Positions 1 through 9,793 of a DNA stretch of 64,000 bases are shown one piece after another (the first letter of the stretch is position 1; every line of letters starts with the position of its first letter). Below the pieces are notes generated by a model. The model was not told the origin of the DNA and did no database searches. It worked only from the letters and a program-made list of their open reading frames with translations. The translations under genes and the position numbers were made by a program. Location: contig NZ_AP028654.1 of NCBI RefSeq assembly GCF_033097505.1, positions 2,800,001-2,864,000 of the forward strand, in the 5' to 3' direction. Origin of the DNA: Helicovermis profundi (GTDB taxonomy: Bacteria > Bacillota > Clostridia > Peptostreptococcales > Acidaminobacteraceae).

Positions 1-157
1 ATGTTTTCTTTATATGGTATGCACGTACACTTTCAACTACTACATATAGATGTTTTTTAAAAAATAAACCTTATATATTTTTATTTTAATTTGCTCTAAA
101 AAAAAACAAATTAAAACGATCAATAAACAAGGTTTAAAATCATTCATTTTACTATAA

Positions 158-1111
158 TTATATCAAAGATTTTAATAAACACTTTAAGTCTTCCTTACAA
201 GTAGTTCTATTAATCAAGTTTTTTATTTTAGCACTATTTTTTATTCCTTTAATGTACCAAGAAGCATGCTTTCTCATTTCTAAGATTGCTATTCTCTCCC
301 CCTTTAAGTCAATTAAATATTCAAAATGTTTTAAAGTGGTTTCAATTATTTCATTTATAGTGGGTTTAGAAATTATTTTCCCAGTTTTAAAATAAGTATC
401 AATTTCTCTAATTAACCAAGGATTGCCTTGTGCTCCTCTTGCAACCATTATAGCATCAACCTCAGTTTCATTTTTAAGCCTAATTGCATCTTTAACAGAA
501 AAAACATCCCCATTTCCTATAACCGGTATACTAACATTTCTCTTAACTTCTTTTATAATATTATAATCCGCTTTGCCAGAATAAAATTCATCTCTTGTTC
601 TACCATGAATTGTAATTGCATCAACCCCTGCTTTTTCAGCTAAAATTGCAATCTCAACAGCATTAACTGAATTTTCATCCCAACCCTTTCTTATTTTGAC
701 TGTTACAGGTTTTGATGAAACTTCCTTTGTTATTTTCATTATTTCATATGCAAGTTTCGGATTCTTCATAAGAGCTGATCCATCACCATTTTTAACAATT
801 TTAGGAGCAGGACACCCCATATTTATATCAAGAATATCATTTTCACTTTTATTTAAACTCTCTACCACCACTTCATATACTTTTGGATCCGAACCAAATA
901 TCTGAAGTGCGATTGGTTTTTCATTTTTATCAATTTTCATAATTCGTTTTGTTTTTTCATCATTATAAAATAAAGCTTTAGTTGATATCATTTCGGATAC
1001 CATAAGTCCTACTCCAAATTCTTTGCAGATTTTCCTAAATGCAAAGTCTGTTACACCCGCCATTGGACCGAGAATAACATCACTTTTTAACTCAATATTT
1101 CCTATCTTCAT
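158..1111 (-). CDS. dusB: tRNA-dihydrouridine synthase (DusB family)
   Basis: FMN/NADPH-dependent enzyme that reduces specific uridines in the tRNA D-loop; cytosolic. The 317-residue length is normal for Dus. The N-terminal 'GPMAGVTD' flavin motif (about residues 15-22), the catalytic Cys100 in 'NMGCPAPK', 'HGRTR' (169-173) and 'GNGD' (199-202) are all present, so the TIM-barrel active site looks intact. The ATG is preceded by AGGAGA six bases upstream. It starts 11 bases after coaX ends, so it is the last gene of birA-coaX-dusB, an order common in Clostridia. Assignment to the DusB subgroup rests on overall similarity and context. Confidence 0.95.
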   Translation of the reverse strand: MKIGNIELKSDVILGPMAGVTDFAFRKICKEFGVGLMVSEMISTKALFYNDEKTKRIMKIDKNEKPIALQIFGSDPKVYEVVVESLNKSENDILDINMGCPAPKIVKNGDGSALMKNPKLAYEIMKITKEVSSKPVTVKIRKGWDENSVNAVEIAILAEKAGVDAITIHGRTRDEFYSGKADYNIIKEVKRNVSIPVIGNGDVFSVKDAIRLKNETEVDAIMVARGAQGNPWLIREIDTYFKTGKIISKPTINEIIETTLKHFEYLIDLKGERIAILEMRKHASWYIKGIKNSAKIKNLINRTTCKEDLKCLLKSLI

Positions 1112-1122
1112 ATACTCTCCTG

Positions 1123-1890
1123 TTATTTATTCATCGAATAAATATAATACAATCCATCAAGCGTTAAATACTTATCTACAACATCTATTAATTCTGCTTC
1201 TGAAGCAATAAGATTCGATAAACCACCAGTTGCCACTACCTTTACATTATCTTCATTTATTTCTTTTTTCATTCTTTTAACAATATACTCAACAGAACCA
1301 ACATAACCATATATAATTCCTGATTGAATACTTTTTGTAGTATTTTTGCAGATAACATTTTCCGGCTTTATAAGTTCTACTCTAGTTAGTTTTGCAGCAT
1401 TTTGAAATAATGCATCACTTGATATCTTTATTCCAGGAAGAATAGCCCCACCTAAATATTCGAATTTGCCTGTTATAGCACAAAAAGTTGTTGCTGTACC
1501 AAAATCAACTACAATTAAAGGGCCTCCATACTTTTTAAACGCACTCACGGCATTTACGATTCTATCCGCTCCAACCTGTTTAGGGTCATAGTATTTTATA
1601 TTCATGCCAGTTTTTATACCTGGTCCAACCACAATCGCTTCACAGTCACAATATTTGTAAGCCATATGTTGTAGAGAGTACATAATAGTTGGAACCACTG
1701 ATGAAATAATTACATCAGATACATCTTTTAAACATATCCCTTCATATTTAAATAATTGATCTACTAATATACCGATTTCATCCGCAGATTTTTTCTTATC
1801 AGTGGACATTCTCCAATCTTTTAACAATTTTCCTTCTTTGTAAACACCAAGAACTATATTGGTGTTTCCCACATCAAACGCTAATAACAT
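1123..1890 (-). CDS. coaX: Type III pantothenate kinase
   Basis: Catalyses ATP-dependent phosphorylation of pantothenate, the first step of CoA synthesis. At 255 residues it has the ASKHA-fold signatures of CoaX: 'DVGNTN' phosphate-binding loop (6-11), 'GADR' (107-110) and 'DFGTATT' (129-135), with 'ATGGLS' near the C-terminus. ATG start with a GGTGA ribosome binding site close upstream. It lies between birA and dusB on the same strand. Supplying CoA suits the CoA-ester metabolism encoded next door, but this position beside birA/dusB is also the ordinary clostridial one, so the link may be incidental. Confidence 0.95.
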   Translation of the reverse strand: MLLAFDVGNTNIVLGVYKEGKLLKDWRMSTDKKKSADEIGILVDQLFKYEGICLKDVSDVIISSVVPTIMYSLQHMAYKYCDCEAIVVGPGIKTGMNIKYYDPKQVGADRIVNAVSAFKKYGGPLIVVDFGTATTFCAITGKFEYLGGAILPGIKISSDALFQNAAKLTRVELIKPENVICKNTTKSIQSGIIYGYVGSVEYIVKRMKKEINEDNVKVVATGGLSNLIASEAELIDVVDKYLTLDGLYYIYSMNK

Positions 1891-1970
1891 ATCTTCACCA
1901 CTCTTTTAATTAATTAATTTTTATAATTTTTTCTTCTAACAACAACAATAGTCTTTTATAATTGAAGCTA

Positions 1971-2957
1971 TTACAAATAACCCGCTACACCTCTAATTGA
2001 AACTTCACCATAAAATACTACGCTCTCTTTTCCATCTTTATCTCTTACCATTAATTCTCCGTCTCTATTTAAATCATATGCATATGCCTCAAATGTTTCG
2101 TTTCGTCTTATTATAAAAACATCTCTATTTAAAGTAACAGATTTTTTTTTGTTTATATCTAAAACTTCATTAAATTCTTTGTTTTTGATATATTCATTAT
2201 AAAATTTATAAAAATAATATATTACTTTTTCGATGATTTTTTTTCTATCTATTTCAAGACCTGATTCGAGAAATAAGGAAGATGCAATATCCGATATTTC
2301 TTCAGGAAATGACTTAGTATTAACATTAATACCTATTCCAACTACAATAAAATTTATCTCTCCAAGTTCTGAATTCATTTCCGTTAATACACCAGCAATT
2401 TTTTTACCATTTATAATTATATCATTTGGCCATTTAATACCAACATTTAGATTATAAAATTCTTCAATAGCTGTTACTATTGCCGCTGAAGCAATTTGAG
2501 TAATCTTCGATGCATCAGTTGGATTAAGATTCGGTTTTAATAATAAAGACATCCAAACACCTGAACTTTCCGACGACAACCATTTTCTTCCAAGTCTACC
2601 TTTGCCATCAGTTTGGATATCCGATATGACTAAAACATTTTCCATATTACTATTTCTTCCAATTTCTTTAGCATACTCATTTGTAGAATTTATTGAATCA
2701 AAATAAAAAACTTCTTCTACATTACTTCCTTTTGACTTTAAAAGTAGAGTAATTTCTTCTTTACTATATATATTCTTATCATCTAGTAATTTATAACCTT
2801 TTTTAGGGGCAGATTCAATATTGTAACCACTCGCTTTTAGTTGCTTTAAAACTTTCCAAATTGAAGTTCTACTTACCCCTAATAAATTTGATATCTCCTC
2901 ACCAGAAACAAACTTATTCTTATGTTCTTTTAATATGGATATTATTTTTTCTTTCAT
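1971..2957 (-). CDS. birA: Bifunctional biotin ligase / biotin-operon repressor
   Basis: Attaches biotin to carrier proteins through biotinyl-5'-AMP and represses biotin genes when unused. The N-terminal winged helix (about 1-60, with 'VSGEEISNLLGVSRTSIWK') marks a group II regulatory ligase. The catalytic part has 'GKGRLGRKW' (118-126), 'KWPNDI' (175-180) and 'GKKIAGVLTE' (184-193), followed by a short SH3-like C-terminal domain. 328 residues is full length. ATG with GGAG upstream. The only biotin-carrier substrate visible here is MmdC (5427-5819), so this ligase is the likely modifier of the Na+-pumping decarboxylase. No biotin synthesis gene is in the window. Confidence 0.95.
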   Translation of the reverse strand: MKEKIISILKEHKNKFVSGEEISNLLGVSRTSIWKVLKQLKASGYNIESAPKKGYKLLDDKNIYSKEEITLLLKSKGSNVEEVFYFDSINSTNEYAKEIGRNSNMENVLVISDIQTDGKGRLGRKWLSSESSGVWMSLLLKPNLNPTDASKITQIASAAIVTAIEEFYNLNVGIKWPNDIIINGKKIAGVLTEMNSELGEINFIVVGIGINVNTKSFPEEISDIASSLFLESGLEIDRKKIIEKVIYYFYKFYNEYIKNKEFNEVLDINKKKSVTLNRDVFIIRRNETFEAYAYDLNRDGELMVRDKDGKESVVFYGEVSIRGVAGYL

Positions 2958-3003
2958 CTATTACTCCATTTTTATAGATTTTTAAAACTTCTGTCTTGCT
3001 TGA

Positions 3004-3012
3004 ATTCTATCA
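3004..3012 (-). promoter_or_regulatory. Possible extended -10 promoter of birA
   Basis: On the minus strand TG-A-TAGAAT lies about 45 bases upstream of the birA start. The -35 region is poor. Supported only by motif match. Confidence 0.35.
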
Positions 3013-3169
3013 CATTAAAAAAAATTTTTAAAGAAAAAAGAAGCTTTTAAACTTAATACAAAACATCATTTTTTAATAATTTCTAATATCAAGCAAATAC
3101 AATATTTGCCTTCACAAAATTCTTAACACTAAAAATGTTTAAGCGAAATGATTAATCTTTGTTTTATTA

Positions 3170-3198
3170 TTGACAATCTAATTGTTAAATGGTAATAT
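3170..3198 (+). promoter_or_regulatory. Sigma-A-type promoter of the CPBP protease gene
   Basis: TTGACA (3170-3175) is followed after 17 bases by TAATAT (3193-3198). Transcription would begin near 3205, about 64 bases before the start codon at 3269. The rest of the 311-bp gap between birA and this gene shows only AT-rich sequence and the weaker birA -10. Confidence 0.6.
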
Positions 3199-3268
3199 TT
3201 TATTATTGTTTTACAATGTCAATTTTATTATTACATACCATATTATGATATTATTTCAAGGAGGTTAT

Positions 3269-4090
3269 ATGAAAAAGCCTATCAAAGCAATTTTAATTAG
3301 TTTAGGATTAGTGTTATTATTTTTTTCGGTTCAATTTTTTACTTCAGTATCCGCAGGAATTACATATTCTGTTTCTGCAAGTTCAAACGGCATAACGCCT
3401 GATCCAAAATTTATCCAAGACTCTATTATGTCGCATATAAATACAATTCTTATAATCAGCGATTTCCTACTCCTTTTTATACTCTGGATTGCATTTGTTA
3501 TAAAAAGAGTAAAAATAAAAGAATATATTTCTTTTTCAAAACTTTCACTAAAAAATTTGCCTGTTTTTATTGGAATTTCTTTCTTAGCTCAATCACTTAG
3601 TACATTTTTATTAACACTTACAAATTACATTCACCCAATTGAAAATAGTTACAATGATATGCTTGCAGTTTTAAAATCACAAAGTATCTTTATAACTATT
3701 ATTTCAGCTGTAATATTAGCACCAATTACAGAAGAAATACTATTTCGAGGTATTATTTTTAAGAAATTACACAATAATATAAATTTAAAGACCGCTATAG
3801 TGATTCAAGCAATGTTATTTTCATTTGTTCATTTCAATTTAGCTCAAACACTCCCTACGTTTCTACTTGGCGTAGTGCTCGCATACATGTATTACAAAAC
3901 TAATAATTTATGGGTACCAATTTTTATTCACATTATCTATAATGGACTTGCAACATTTATCACTAATGTAGATGAGAATATGCAAACCATCTTAGCTATC
4001 GGAATGCATTCAATCGCTGTGATTACAGTTATTTATTTAATTTATTTATATACAAAAAAGAGAAAAATTCTTAAAGTTGCTACTGACTAA
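3269..4090 (+). CDS. CPBP-family intramembrane metalloprotease
   Basis: Membrane-embedded glutamic-type protease of the CPBP (CAAX protease/bacteriocin-processing, Abi) family; substrates unknown. The start chosen has AAGGAGG at 3258-3264. A longer frame opening at 3182 would begin upstream of the predicted transcription start and has no ribosome binding site. The 273-residue protein has several hydrophobic segments, the first acting as a signal anchor, and carries the family motifs: EEILFRG with the Glu pair at about 155-156, 'FVHFN' with His188 and 'HIIYN' with His221. It is one of two plus-strand genes and is monocistronic, with its own promoter and terminator. Members can act in bacteriocin immunity or prenyl-protein processing, but nothing nearby indicates either. 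Confidence 0.88.
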   Translation: MKKPIKAILISLGLVLLFFSVQFFTSVSAGITYSVSASSNGITPDPKFIQDSIMSHINTILIISDFLLLFILWIAFVIKRVKIKEYISFSKLSLKNLPVFIGISFLAQSLSTFLLTLTNYIHPIENSYNDMLAVLKSQSIFITIISAVILAPITEEILFRGIIFKKLHNNINLKTAIVIQAMLFSFVHFNLAQTLPTFLLGVVLAYMYYKTNNLWVPIFIHIIYNGLATFITNVDENMQTILAIGMHSIAVITVIYLIYLYTKKRKILKVATD

Positions 4091-4110
4091 ACAAATATTA
4101 AAATAAATTT

Positions 4111-4140
4111 GACCCTCTAATAATAGAGGGTCATTTTTTT
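4111..4140 (+). terminator. Rho-independent terminator after the CPBP gene
   Basis: Perfect 9-bp stem GACCCTCTA / TAGAGGGTC (4111-4119 with 4124-4132), four-base loop, then a T-run. It lies between convergent genes and may also slow transcription arriving from mmdB. Confidence 0.88.
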
Positions 4141-4161
4141 ACAATATTATATTTAACTTAT

Positions 4162-5391
4162 TTAGTATAAGAATAGCGATAAAAGAACACCAGCTGAAAC
4201 CGCTGAACCAATTACGCCAGCAACATTAGGTCCCATCGCATGCATAAGTAGGAAGTTAGAAGGATTTTCTTTTTGTCCTACTACCTGCGAAACTCTTGCA
4301 GCCATTGGTACAGCTGAAACTCCAGCAGAACCAATAAGAGGATTAATCCTTCCTCCACTTACTTTGTTCATAAATTTAGCCATAAGTACACCAGCTGCTG
4401 TTCCAATTGCAAATGCTAATGCTCCTAAAACAATAATCGCAAGTGTTTGTGCAACTAAAAATTTATCTGCGCTTGCAGTTGCGCCAACTGAAACTCCAAG
4501 GAATATTGTAACAATATTCATAAGTCCATTTTTGGCTGTATCTTCTAGTCTTCCAACTACTCCGGACTCTTTAAATAAGTTACCTAACATAAGCATACCA
4601 ATAAGAGTTGTAGCAGGTGGAACTATTAGAGAAACAATAACTGTAACCATTATCGGAAAAAGAATTTTTTCAAGAGTCGAAACGTGTCTCATTTGTTCCA
4701 TTTTAATAACTCTTTCTTCTTTAGTAGTTAATAATTTCATTATTGGTGGTTGAATAACTGGAACAAGCGCCATATATGAATATGCAGCAACTGCAATTGA
4801 ACCTAATAATTCAGGTGCCATTTTAGAAGCAACATATATTGCTGTTGGTCCATCAGCACCACCGATAATAGCGATTGCACTCGCTTGTTGTGCTGTAAAT
4901 AATCCTGATGCTATTGCACCAATGAATGTAATAAATATACCAAACTGTGCGGCTGCACCAAGAAGTAATGATTTAGGATTCGCAATAAGTGGACCAAAGT
5001 CTGTCATTGCACCAACACCCATAAAAATAAGTGGAGGGAATATTCCTAGATGATCACCTTGGAACAAATAGTAAAGAAGTCCACCAGGTTGATTTAATTC
5101 TAAAATACCTTGTCCTGCATTCGATACATTTAATAATGTACCATGAGCATCAGGCGATTTTGCAACTAAATCCATAATAGGAGTTGACATCATACCTGAA
5201 AGAGGCAAGTTTGTAAGTAGCATTCCAAATGCTATAGGCAATAACAAAAGTGGTTCAAAACCTTTTTTAATAGCCAAGTAAAGCAAAAGAAAAGCTATCA
5301 TTATCATAAGTACATTACCCCACATTCCATTTACAGCAAATATAGCGTATATACCAGTTGATTTAATAAAATCAATTATAGCTTGTAGCAT
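4162..5391 (-). CDS. mmdB: Na+-translocating decarboxylase beta subunit (methylmalonyl-CoA decarboxylase)
   Basis: Integral membrane subunit that decarboxylates carboxybiotin and couples this to Na+ export. The 409 residues are almost wholly hydrophobic, with about ten membrane segments and the family motif '[10 protein letters not shown]' near 178-187, plus the conserved '[15 protein letters not shown]' and '[12 protein letters not shown]' stretches. The beta subunits of oxaloacetate, glutaconyl-CoA and methylmalonyl-CoA decarboxylases are alike. The specificity comes from the operon, which supplies a CoA-type carboxyltransferase, mutase and epimerase. It is the last gene of the eight-gene operon; ATG with AAGGAGGA. 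Confidence 0.93.
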   Translation of the reverse strand: MLQAIIDFIKSTGIYAIFAVNGMWGNVLMIMIAFLLLYLAIKKGFEPLLLLPIAFGMLLTNLPLSGMMSTPIMDLVAKSPDAHGTLLNVSNAGQGILELNQPGGLLYYLFQGDHLGIFPPLIFMGVGAMTDFGPLIANPKSLLLGAAAQFGIFITFIGAIASGLFTAQQASAIAIIGGADGPTAIYVASKMAPELLGSIAVAAYSYMALVPVIQPPIMKLLTTKEERVIKMEQMRHVSTLEKILFPIMVTVIVSLIVPPATTLIGMLMLGNLFKESGVVGRLEDTAKNGLMNIVTIFLGVSVGATASADKFLVAQTLAIIVLGALAFAIGTAAGVLMAKFMNKVSGGRINPLIGSAGVSAVPMAARVSQVVGQKENPSNFLLMHAMGPNVAGVIGSAVSAGVLLSLFLY

Positions 5392-5426
5392 AGCGCTTCC
5401 TCCTTTAAATAATCAAATAAATTCTG

Positions 5427-5819
5427 TTATTCCATTACAATTAGTACGTCACCAGAATTTACAGATGCGCCATTTTGTACTTGAACTGATACAATTTTAC
5501 CAGCTGACGGTGCCATAATTTCATTTTCCATTTTCATAGCTTCTAGTATAAGTAACACTTGACCATCAGTAACTGAATCACCTTCAGATACTTTTACATC
5601 TAATACTGTTCCAGGCATTGGAGCATTAATACTATTTCCACCAGCAGGCGCTGCTTTTGGTGCTGCTTTTGGTGCTACTTTTGGTGCAGGCGCCGCCTTT
5701 GGTGTAGGTGCTGCTGGAGTAGCCGACACTGCTCTTGGCGCAGAAACTGATGAACCGCCAACCTCTTCAACTTCTACTTCAAACGTTTTACCATTAACAG
5801 TTATATTAAACTTCTTCAT
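5427..5819 (-). CDS. mmdC: Biotin carrier (gamma) subunit of methylmalonyl-CoA decarboxylase
   Basis: Carries the carboxyl group on biotin from MmdA to MmdB. At 130 residues it has a short N-terminal strand region, a flexible Ala/Pro/Lys linker (about 22-62, repeated 'AAPK' units) and a biotinyl domain with the lysine to be modified, Lys96, in 'EAMKMENE'. The linker is typical of swinging-arm carriers. Start ATG with GGGGGA upstream. It lies 35 bases before mmdB. BirA (1971-2957) is the evident ligase. Confidence 0.95.
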   Translation of the reverse strand: MKKFNITVNGKTFEVEVEEVGGSSVSAPRAVSATPAAPTPKAAPAPKVAPKAAPKAAPAGGNSINAPMPGTVLDVKVSEGDSVTDGQVLLILEAMKMENEIMAPSAGKIVSVQVQNGASVNSGDVLIVME

Positions 5820-5836
5820 TTTTATTTATCCCCCTA

Positions 5837-6265
5837 TTACTTCTTTATATTAACCTTACTATTTATCAAATTACTTCTACCAGCCACACCCCATGCAGGA
5901 GTTGAGTCTTTAACTCTTACAATATTACTTACTACTATATTATGAATAGAAGTATTTAGTGACGAAGCAATAGCTGCTGTAATTACTGAAATAAGTTCTT
6001 CATTAATTTCATCATCTTCTTTAGTTACTACATTTTTAAGAACAGCTTCTTTTTTAACTACTTGTATATTATTTTTCTTATTTTCAGCTTTATTAACAAT
6101 ATGAGATAGTAAACTTGTACTATATCTAATAATTATTAAAGCAGCAAACGTTATACCCATACCTAAAATAGTAACAACTAACGAAGCCGTCATTTTAGCA
6201 GAAAAACTCATGTTCATAATAGTATTTGGATCTTTAAACTGCTGTAAAATTTCACTTATATTCAT
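5837..6265 (-). CDS. mmdD: OadG-type delta subunit of methylmalonyl-CoA decarboxylase
   Basis: Small membrane subunit that holds the decarboxylase complex together. One hydrophobic helix (about 19-48) is followed by a Lys/Glu-rich cytosolic segment and a C-terminal tail ('RVKDSTPAWGVAGRSNLINSK') of the kind seen in OadG/MmdD proteins, where it contacts the carboxyltransferase subunit. 142 residues is longer than OadG of enterobacteria but usual for MmdD. ATG with AAGGGGTG. It sits between mmdA and mmdC, as in Veillonella-type operons. No separate epsilon subunit (mmdE) is present. Confidence 0.88.
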   Translation of the reverse strand: MNISEILQQFKDPNTIMNMSFSAKMTASLVVTILGMGITFAALIIIRYSTSLLSHIVNKAENKKNNIQVVKKEAVLKNVVTKEDDEINEELISVITAAIASSLNTSIHNIVVSNIVRVKDSTPAWGVAGRSNLINSKVNIKK

Positions 6266-6282
6266 ATTAACACCCCTTCACT

Positions 6283-7821
6283 TTATAGTGGAATATTTCC
6301 ATGCTTTTTAGGAGGCATTTCTTCTCTCTTAGATTTAAGCATATCAAAAGCATCAATTAATCTTGGTCTAGATGAGCTTGGTTCAATTACATCATCAACA
6401 AAACCTCTCTCTGCAGCTTTATATGGAGTTGCAAATTCATTCGTATAATCATCTATCAAAGTTTTTCTCATAGTAATAGGATCATCAGCACCAGAAATTT
6501 CTTTTCTAAATATAATATTCGCAGCACCTTGAGGTCCCATTACTGCAATTTCAGCACTTGGCCACGCAAGAACAAGATCTGCTCCAAGGTCTTTAGAACA
6601 CATAGCAAGATAAGCTCCGCCATATGCTTTTCTAATAATTAAAGATACTTTTGGAACAGTAGCTTCGCTATATGCATAAAGCATTTTTGCACCATGTCTT
6701 ATAATTCCACCATATTCTTGAGAAGTTCCAGGTAAAAATCCAGGAACATCGACAATAGTTAAGAGTGGAATATTAAATGAATCACATGTTCTCACAAATC
6801 TAGCCGATTTATCAGAAGCATTTATATCTAAACATCCCGCTAAAACTTTTGGCTGATTAGCAACAATACCTACTGATTCACCATTAATTCTTGCAAAACC
6901 TGTAACGATATTCTTTGCAAAATGAGGTTGATACTCAAAGAAATCTGCATCATCCACAATTAACTTAATAACGTCATGGATATCATAAGGTTTATTAGGA
7001 TTATCTGGAATAATTGAATTTAATTCTTCAATTATTATATTACTTTCTCCACCATCAAAAGTAGGAGCTGTCTCCATATTATTAGATGGTAAGAAACTTA
7101 ACAATCTTCTTATTTCTGAAATACATTCTTCATCATTACTTACTATAGTATGAGCAACACCACTAATTCTGTTGTGTGTCATAGCTCCACCTAAAGCTTC
7201 AGCAGTAACATCTTCACCAGTAACAGTCTTAATAACCTGAGGACCTGTTATAAACATTTGAGAAGTTTTATCTACCATAAAAGTAAAATCAGTAAGTGCT
7301 GGAGAATAAACTGCCCCACCTGCACATGGTCCCATTATTGCAGTTATTTGAGGAATTACTCCAGAAGCTAAAGTATTTCTATAGAATATTTTTCCATATC
7401 CAGAAAGTGCATCAACCGCTTCTTGAATTCTTGCCCCACCAGAGTCATTCAACCCAACTACCGGAGAACCAACTTTCATTGCATTATCCATAACTTTACA
7501 AATTTTAGCTGCGTGCATTTCTCCAAGAGATCCACCTACTACAGTAAAATCTTGAGAATAAGCGTAAACAAGTCTTCCATCAACTTTTCCATAACCTGTT
7601 ACAACGCCTTCTGCTGGAGCATCAACTTTTTCCATTCCAAAATTTGTACATCTATGCTTTACAAAAGCATCTAATTCTACAAATGAACCCTCATCAAATA
7701 ATAAATTGATTCTTTCTCTAGCAGTTAATTTGCCTTTTTCATGTTGCTTTTGTACTCTTTTTTCTCCACCGCCAAGAGCAATTTTTTCTTTTCTCTGACG
7801 TAAATCTTGAAGCTTGGACAT
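6283..7821 (-). CDS. mmdA: Methylmalonyl-CoA decarboxylase alpha subunit (carboxyltransferase)
   Basis: Transfers the carboxyl group of (S)-methylmalonyl-CoA to biotin on MmdC, giving propionyl-CoA. The 512-residue crotonase-fold protein has both carboxyltransferase halves: '[12 protein letters not shown]' and '[14 protein letters not shown]' in the first, and '[12 protein letters not shown]' and '[11 protein letters not shown]' in the second. The ATG at 7821 has AGGAGG six to seven bases upstream (7828-7833); a longer frame from 7854 adds 11 residues without such a site. The sequence also fits a propionyl-CoA carboxylase beta chain, but no biotin carboxylase gene is present while the Na+-pump beta subunit is, which favours a decarboxylase. 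Confidence 0.95.
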   Translation of the reverse strand: MSKLQDLRQRKEKIALGGGEKRVQKQHEKGKLTARERINLLFDEGSFVELDAFVKHRCTNFGMEKVDAPAEGVVTGYGKVDGRLVYAYSQDFTVVGGSLGEMHAAKICKVMDNAMKVGSPVVGLNDSGGARIQEAVDALSGYGKIFYRNTLASGVIPQITAIMGPCAGGAVYSPALTDFTFMVDKTSQMFITGPQVIKTVTGEDVTAEALGGAMTHNRISGVAHTIVSNDEECISEIRRLLSFLPSNNMETAPTFDGGESNIIIEELNSIIPDNPNKPYDIHDVIKLIVDDADFFEYQPHFAKNIVTGFARINGESVGIVANQPKVLAGCLDINASDKSARFVRTCDSFNIPLLTIVDVPGFLPGTSQEYGGIIRHGAKMLYAYSEATVPKVSLIIRKAYGGAYLAMCSKDLGADLVLAWPSAEIAVMGPQGAANIIFRKEISGADDPITMRKTLIDDYTNEFATPYKAAERGFVDDVIEPSSSRPRLIDAFDMLKSKREEMPPKKHGNIPL

Positions 7822-7857
7822 ATTAAACCTCCTATATTTAATTGCAAAATGCAATTT

Positions 7858-8259
7858 TTACCTTTCTGTTAATTCTACCAATACTCTATTTGTTGTTTTA
7901 GGATGTACAAATGCAATTCTAGCTCCACCTGCACCATAACGAGGTTTTTCATCGATCATTCTCATGCCTTTATTCTTCATATCTTCTATTGCTTTTTCAA
8001 TATTTTCAACTTTAAAAGCGATATGTTGAATTCCTTCTCCACTTCTTTCAATATGTTTTGCAATAGGTCCATCTTCTGATGTTGACTCTAAAAGTTCGAT
8101 TTCAGAATCTCCTACTGGTAAAAACGCTACCCTTACCTTTTGTTCTTCTACAACCTCAATTCCGCCTAATTCCAAACCTAACACTTCAGAATATACTTTT
8201 ACGGCATCATCAAGATTTTTTACAGCAATACCAATATGGTCAATCTTCATAGCTTTCAT
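7858..8259 (-). CDS. mce: Methylmalonyl-CoA epimerase
   Basis: Interconverts the (R)- and (S)-methylmalonyl-CoA epimers, linking mutase to decarboxylase. The 133 residues form the vicinal-oxygen-chelate fold. Metal ligands are visible as His8 ('IDHIGIAV'), His79 ('GIQHIAFKV') and Glu129 ('LVELTE'). Of two close ATG codons the first (8259) has AAAGGAGC at the better distance. It lies between meaB and mmdA in the operon. Confidence 0.95.
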   Translation of the reverse strand: MKAMKIDHIGIAVKNLDDAVKVYSEVLGLELGGIEVVEEQKVRVAFLPVGDSEIELLESTSEDGPIAKHIERSGEGIQHIAFKVENIEKAIEDMKNKGMRMIDEKPRYGAGGARIAFVHPKTTNRVLVELTER

Positions 8260-8308
8260 ATTTACGCTCCTTTTATTCTTTATTAGTTTTATTAAAATTA
8301 ATTATTTA

Positions 8309-9238
8309 CTAAATAACTTCCTCAATAATTTTTGTGCACGCAGTATATGGATCTAATTTTCTACTTGCCACATCTTTAGATAATCTATTTATTTGCTTTT
8401 CTTTATATGATTTATCTAGCACAATGCTAGTAATTTTCTCTTTTACTAATTCAATAATTTCACTTTTTGAATTTTCTTCTCGCCTTATTAAAAACTTGCC
8501 AGTATCTTTCATATAATATCTATGCTTTTTAATAGAATCTAAGAGCTTATCTACACCTTCATTTTTAACAGCAGTAACTAAATCTACAGATGGTCTCCAC
8601 TCTTTCTTGCTAAAATCAAGCATAATATTTATTTCCCTTGCAGTTTTCCTCGCACCATCTCTGTCCGCTTTATTTACTGCAAAAATATCACCAATTTCCA
8701 TAACACCTGCTTTTATAGCTTGAATGTCATCTCCAAGACCCGGAACCATTACCATAACAGTAGTATCGCAGTTTTTCACAATATCAATTTCAGACTGACC
8801 TACACCAACTGTTTCAATAATAATATAGTCCATGCCATATAAATCAAGCACTTTTACAGCAGCCATAGTTCCCTCTGAAATACCACCAAGATGTCCTCTA
8901 GCTCCCATACTTCTTACAAATACACCTTTATCTACAGATAAATCACTCATTCTAACCCTGTCACCTAAAATCGCTCCGCCTGTAAAAGGACTTGTAGGGT
9001 CAACAGCTATAATTCCAACTTTTTTTCCTTCGCTTCTAAGTATTTTAACAAGTTTATCAGTAAGTGTACTTTTACCAGCACCAGGAGGTCCAGTTATACC
9101 TATGATGTATGCATTTCCGCTTTTATCATAATTGTCTTTTATCACTTCAAAAGCTTCTGGAATTTTATTTTCAACCATAGAAATTAATCTTGCAGCAGCT
9201 CTTCTATTTCCTTCAATTAGTTTCTTGCCTAAATCCAT
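8309..9238 (-). CDS. meaB: Methylmalonyl-CoA mutase-associated GTPase MeaB
   Basis: G3E-family GTPase that protects the mutase and gates loading of adenosylcobalamin. Walker A 'GPPGAGKS' lies at about 50-57. 'VDPTSPFTGGAILGDRVRM' and 'TVGVGQSE' are MeaB/ArgK hallmarks, and 'NKAD' supplies guanine specificity. The ATG at 9238 is preceded by GGGTGA. A GTG four codons upstream overlaps that site and is less likely. About 309 residues, normal length. It follows the two mutase genes after a 134-base gap that contains a strong hairpin. Confidence 0.94.
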   Translation of the reverse strand: MDLGKKLIEGNRRAAARLISMVENKIPEAFEVIKDNYDKSGNAYIIGITGPPGAGKSTLTDKLVKILRSEGKKVGIIAVDPTSPFTGGAILGDRVRMSDLSVDKGVFVRSMGARGHLGGISEGTMAAVKVLDLYGMDYIIIETVGVGQSEIDIVKNCDTTVMVMVPGLGDDIQAIKAGVMEIGDIFAVNKADRDGARKTAREINIMLDFSKKEWRPSVDLVTAVKNEGVDKLLDSIKKHRYYMKDTGKFLIRREENSKSEIIELVKEKITSIVLDKSYKEKQINRLSKDVASRKLDPYTACTKIIEEVI

Positions 9239-9330
9239 AGTTTCACCCACTTAAAATTATACAACTTGGCCTTATGTATCTTTTGTTACAAATTTAGTTT
9301 GACAATTAATTTTTATCAAACAAATTTATT

Positions 9331-9365
9331 AATCAAGGTGATGCTAATTTGTCATCACCTTGATT
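9331..9365 (-). repeat. Perfect 13-bp hairpin between mutase B12 subunit and meaB
   Basis: Arms AATCAAGGTGATG / CATCACCTTGATT (9331-9343, 9353-9365) around a 9-base loop, just after the stop of the B12 subunit. No U-tract follows on the minus strand, so it is more likely an mRNA-stability or partial-termination element than a full terminator. Confidence 0.6.
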
Positions 9366-9372
9366 AACAGTA

Positions 9373-9768
<396 letters not shown>

Positions 9769-9793
9769 TGTAATCCTCCTTAAAAATTAATAA

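Noticed and set aside
3169-3224. ATTGACA ... TGTCAAT inverted repeat near the CPBP promoter as a BirA operator
   Set aside because: BirA operators in Firmicutes have GTTAAC-like half sites at fixed spacing, and no biotin gene follows. The first arm is simply the -35 element.
4364-4753. 129-codon plus-strand frame opposite mmdB
   Set aside because: Antisense of a conserved membrane-protein gene. Its hydrophobic Ala/Val/Ile composition comes from the opposite strand.
4162-7821. Oxaloacetate decarboxylase or propionyl-CoA carboxylase instead of methylmalonyl-CoA decarboxylase
   Set aside because: The alpha chain is a CoA-ester carboxyltransferase, not the pyruvate-type OadA, and no biotin carboxylase is present. 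Mutase and epimerase in the same operon fix the substrate.
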